Shown: one piece after another, positions 6,784 to 8,836 of the stretch
Layout of the letters: each line of letters begins with the position of its first letter
How positions within the stretch are numbered: the stretch's first letter is position 1
DNA from: Azonexus sp.
GTDB lineage: Bacteria > Pseudomonadota > Gammaproteobacteria > Burkholderiales > Rhodocyclaceae
Assembly (NCBI GenBank): GCA_031285115.1
Contig: JAITWU010000248.1
Span: 1-8,836 of the forward strand
DNA: 8,836 nt
Reading direction: 5' to 3'
Made by a program: the position numbers and the translations under genes
The notes under the pieces: model-generated
Told to the model about the DNA's origin: nothing
Database searches by the model: none
The model's input: only the letters and a program-made list of their open reading frames with translations

Positions 6784-8177
6784 GAGACAACCCGCCGAAA
6801 CTGCCGGACAGCCTTGCCGCGCCTTCGGATCTCGTATCCGCCGCCGCGCCCGCCCTGCTGCCCGGCCAAGCCTCCCGTTTCGGTAAATATGAACTGCTTC
6901 GCCTCATCGGCAGCGGTTCGAGCAGCAGCGTTTTTCTCGCCCACGATCCTTTCGCCGGACGCGAGGTGGCAATCAAGATCGCCTCGCCCGATGTGCTCGG
7001 CGACCCCGACAAGGGACGCCTCTACAGCCGCCTCTTTCTCAACGAAGCCTCGCTGGCCGGCAAACTCAATCACCCGCACATCGTCCAGATTTACGATGCG
7101 GTGGTGGCCGACAAGATTTGCTACATCGTCATGGAATACGTTGCTGGCGGCACCCTCGCGCAACATACCCGCCCCGGTCATCTGCTGTCGCTTGAGCAAA
7201 TTGTCGAGATCATCTTCAAATGCACGCGGGCGCTCGAATTCGCCCACCAGCTCGGCGTTACCCACCGCGACATCAAACCGGCCAACATCCTCCTGGTCGG
7301 CGACCACGACATCAAGATCGGCGATTTCGGCGCCGCGCTGACCGGCCAGACACAACTCACCCTGATTGGCGCCATCGGCTCGCCAGCCTATATGTCGCCG
7401 GAACAGATCAACGAACAGCCGCTCGACCACCGCACCGATATTTACTCGCTGGGCGTCGTCCTGTTTCAACTATTGACCGGCCACCTGCCCTTTACTGCCG
7501 AAACCCAGGCCAGCCAGATTTACCGCATCGTCCATGAAGCCTCGCCACGGCCATCGAGCCTGCGTCCCGACCTGCCGCCAGCGCTCGACACCATCGTCGC
7601 CAGAGCCATGGCCAAGGATCGCGAGCAACGCTACCCGACCTGGCAGGCTTTTGCCCAGGATCTCGTCAGTATTGCCCGCGACGGCCTGCTCTATGGCGGC
7701 GGCACGGAGCTGGCCGAAAGTGAGCGTTTCGACATTCTGCGCGTCCTGCCGTTCTTCGCCGATTTTCCCGACGCCGAACTGTGGGAGATTCTGCGTTTTT
7801 CCGAATGGCGGCGCGTCACCCCCGGTTCTCTGGTGCTGCACGACGGCGCCAGAGGCGAGGTATTCGCCTTCGTCGCCGCCGGTCAATTGGCTGTCAGCAA
7901 AGACGACACGCCGCTCGACGTGCTCTGCCGTGGCGACTGTTTTGGCGAAATGGCCGTGCTCAACCGCCGGACGCCGACGCGCAGCGCCGATGTCACGGCG
8001 CTGACCGAAGCCGACATCGTCATCGTCAGCGGCGAGGCCCTGAAAAAAGCCTCCGACGCCTGCCGCCTGCACTTCTACCAGAGTTTCGTCGACGTTCTCA
8101 GCAATCGGCTGGACATCGCCAACCAGCGCCTGGCCGCAGCCGCCTCGCCATTACTTCCGACGCTCCCGGAAGCCTGA
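6780..8177 (+). CDS. Hanks-type Ser/Thr protein kinase fused to a C-terminal cyclic-nucleotide-binding domain
   Basis: A 465-residue soluble protein with no membrane segment. A short Pro/Ala-rich N-terminus (1-34) leads into a kinase domain (about 37-300). This has the Gly loop [10 protein letters not shown] (third Gly replaced by Ser49), Lys66 in VAIK, helix-C Glu89, catalytic THRDIKPAN with D164, DFG at 182-184, activation-loop Thr191 and Thr194, and SPAYMSPEQ (201-209). All catalytic residues are present. A linker (about 301-318) joins a cNMP-binding domain (about 320-440) with [13 protein letters not shown] (385-397). Its Glu390, Arg401 and Ser402 match the phosphate-binding Glu and Arg-Ser of CRP, so it probably binds cAMP or cGMP. 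A C-terminal helix and a Pro-rich tail end the protein. By analogy with PKA, nucleotide binding may switch kinase activity, here within one chain. Translation is coupled to argH through ATGA, without its own Shine-Dalgarno. Substrates are unknown. Confidence 0.93.
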   Translation: MRDNPPKLPDSLAAPSDLVSAAAPALLPGQASRFGKYELLRLIGSGSSSSVFLAHDPFAGREVAIKIASPDVLGDPDKGRLYSRLFLNEASLAGKLNHPHIVQIYDAVVADKICYIVMEYVAGGTLAQHTRPGHLLSLEQIVEIIFKCTRALEFAHQLGVTHRDIKPANILLVGDHDIKIGDFGAALTGQTQLTLIGAIGSPAYMSPEQINEQPLDHRTDIYSLGVVLFQLLTGHLPFTAETQASQIYRIVHEASPRPSSLRPDLPPALDTIVARAMAKDREQRYPTWQAFAQDLVSIARDGLLYGGGTELAESERFDILRVLPFFADFPDAELWEILRFSEWRRVTPGSLVLHDGARGEVFAFVAAGQLAVSKDDTPLDVLCRGDCFGEMAVLNRRTPTRSADVTALTEADIVIVSGEALKKASDACRLHFYQSFVDVLSNRLDIANQRLAAAASPLLPTLPEA

Positions 8178-8203
8178 TCCAGTGCGGGTTCGGGACGTTT
8201 TTT
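8165..8203 (+). terminator. Probable intrinsic terminator after the kinase gene
   Basis: CCCG (8165-8168) pairs with CGGG (8191-8194). After a bulged G, AA pairs with TT and, after a G-G mismatch, CC pairs with GG, around an 11-nt loop that contains the stop codon. Six T's follow at 8198-8203. The stem is imperfect and spans the gene end, but the T-run position is right, and the next gene has its own promoter candidate. Confidence 0.4.
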
Positions 8204-8212
8204 GCCCCTCGC

Positions 8213-8242
8213 TTGTTGGTCAATTTATTAGTAATTTATAAT
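8213..8242 (+). promoter_or_regulatory. Candidate sigma-70 promoter of the OsmC-family gene
   Basis: A perfect -10 TATAAT (8237-8242) lies 18 bp after TTGTTG (8213-8218); alternatively TTGGTC (8216-8221) is 15 bp upstream. The surrounding stretch 8217-8247 is AT-rich in a GC-rich background. Transcription would start near 8249, giving a leader of about 44 nt. Confidence 0.55.
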
Positions 8243-8282
8243 ATTCAAACAGTCGCGCCATCCGGCGGGACGCCCTATGCCC

Positions 8283-8287
8283 AAGGA
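8283..8287 (+). promoter_or_regulatory. Ribosome binding site of the OsmC-family gene
   Basis: AAGGA lies 5 nt before ATG 8293. It supports this start over the ATG at 8277, which is in another frame. Confidence 0.65.
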
Positions 8288-8292
8288 ACGCC

Positions 8293-8670
8293 ATGTACCG
8301 CACGCTCGTCGACGCAACGCCGCTGATTCAAGTCAATACCGGCAAACATCAAGCCACTTACGCCCTCGACGGTTCGCTGATGAACCCGCTCGAAGCCTTT
8401 TACGCAACGCTGGCCGGTTGCGCCGCCGTTTTTGCCAAAAAAGCCTGCAAGGCGCTCGGCGTCTCGGCGGTAGGTATTGATATTTCCTGCAAGCCCTTCG
8501 CCGGGCCGGGCGGGCCGATGACTTTGGGGCGCTTTCGCACCGAAGTCCGTTTTCCCGAAGGCTTTGACGCCAGCGCCAAAGCCGCCGTGCTGCAAAGCAT
8601 CGCCGACTGCGCGGTCAAGGAAGTGGTCAAGGACGGCGCGAATATCGACTTTCAGGTGGTCGAAATCTAA
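8293..8670 (+). CDS. OsmC-family protein (peroxiredoxin-like)
   Basis: A small cytoplasmic protein of 125 residues, slightly shorter than the usual 135-145 of OsmC/Ohr proteins because the N-terminal strand region is brief. The family reduces organic hydroperoxides with a pair of cysteines. Here the reactive Cys43 lies in ATLAGCAAVF and the second Cys106 in IADCAVKEV; the NPLEAFYATLAGC arrangement with Glu34 before the first Cys is typical. Two further cysteines (52 and 66) are present. It is most like the YhfA-type branch rather than Ohr, judged by eye from its short length and C-terminal pattern; that subgroup is uncertain, and some members have no proven peroxidase activity. It has its own promoter and Shine-Dalgarno site and is separated from the kinase gene by a terminator-like hairpin, so it is probably monocistronic. 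No stress-regulator site was recognised. Confidence 0.9.
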   Translation: MYRTLVDATPLIQVNTGKHQATYALDGSLMNPLEAFYATLAGCAAVFAKKACKALGVSAVGIDISCKPFAGPGGPMTLGRFRTEVRFPEGFDASAKAAVLQSIADCAVKEVVKDGANIDFQVVEI

Positions 8671-8671
8671 C

Positions 8672-8706
8672 TTCAGGGTTCAGGATTCAGGTTACAGGGT
8701 TCAGTA
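8672..8706. repeat. Five tandem copies of a 7-bp repeat (TTCAGGN)
   Basis: Successive heptamers TTCAGGG, TTCAGGA, TTCAGGT, TACAGGG and TTCAGTA begin one base after the OsmC-family stop codon (TAA, 8668-8670). The core TTCAGG varies mainly at the seventh base; the fourth copy has A at position 2 and the fifth ends TA. The unit is not a multiple of 3, and the array lies outside any gene. It looks like a short heptanucleotide tandem repeat. From 8707 to 8760 nothing else was recognised. Confidence 0.75.
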
Positions 8707-8790
8707 TTTATGCGCGGGCCAACCCTCACCCGGTACAACCCGCCCCCCCTTTACGTTTTAACCCGGGGACATTGTTTACATCTCATTGCT

Positions 8791-8813
8791 CGTGCCAGCG
8801 GTTCGCTGGTGCG
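8791..8813. repeat. Strong inverted repeat / hairpin in the right-hand non-coding end
   Basis: CGTGCCAGCG (8791-8800) pairs with CGCTGGTGCG (8804-8813) around a GTT loop. The stem is 10 bp, with two G-T wobbles in the middle and a perfect 6-bp CCAGCG/CGCTGG next to the loop. No T-run follows directly, so it is not an obvious terminator. It may belong to an element or gene leader that continues beyond the window. Confidence 0.5.
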
Positions 8814-8836
8814 ATCTTGCCGGTTCTTTCATCCAA

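Noticed and set aside
6528..7469. 313-codon minus-strand frame across the argH/kinase junction
   Set aside because: It spans two real genes on the opposite strand and has no coherent domain.
8564..8761. Small plus-strand frame running past the OsmC-family gene end
   Set aside because: It lies out of frame within the OsmC gene and continues through the heptamer repeats; no ribosome site and no similarity recognised.
1..8836. CRISPR arrays, tRNA or rRNA genes, phage or toxin-antitoxin genes
   Set aside because: No regularly spaced repeats with unique spacers, no tRNA/rRNA signatures and no such protein motifs were seen on either strand.

Overview
The window is a GC-rich, densely coded chromosomal stretch. 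It most resembles a betaproteobacterium, probably of the Rhodocyclales group (Dechloromonas/Azonexus/Accumulibacter-like). That placement is inferred from protein character, codon use and the argH | algZ-algR arrangement, not from any database search. All the large genes have clean, intact frames.

Layout, left to right. (1) Positions 1-1914 hold the C-terminal three quarters of aminopeptidase N (pepN, + strand), cut by the window edge. (2) Positions 2050-2736 and 2990-3547 (+) hold two tandem paralogous CheY/PilG-like response regulators. Each has a short hydrophobic N-terminal segment, a linker and a single receiver domain. The first has a complete acidic pocket; in the second one of the paired Asp residues is replaced by Gly. 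They are separated by an AT-rich island. (3) Positions 3552-5383 (-) hold an AlgZ/AlgR (LytS/LytTR) two-component system, kinase gene first, with a 22-nt overlap between the two genes. It runs convergently into the second receiver gene. (4) Positions 5398-6783 (+) hold argH (argininosuccinate lyase), divergent from the kinase gene. The same divergent pair is known in Pseudomonas aeruginosa. (5) Positions 6780-8177 (+) overlap argH by ATGA and encode a one-chain fusion of a Hanks-type Ser/Thr protein kinase and a cyclic-nucleotide-binding domain. (6) Positions 8293-8670 (+) hold a small OsmC-family thiol peroxidase-like gene with its own promoter candidate. (7) Positions 8671-8836 are non-coding, with a run of five 7-bp repeats, a strong hairpin and a sequence that could be the edge of a mobile element.

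How it fits together: housekeeping genes (pepN, argH) flank a cluster of signalling genes: two receiver proteins without outputs, one membrane kinase with a DNA-binding regulator, and one Ser/Thr kinase that probably senses a cyclic nucleotide. The two most interesting items are the kinase-cNMP fusion coupled to argH and the receiver pair in which one copy has lost a metal-binding acidic residue. No CRISPR array, phage gene, tRNA, rRNA or complete insertion sequence was seen.
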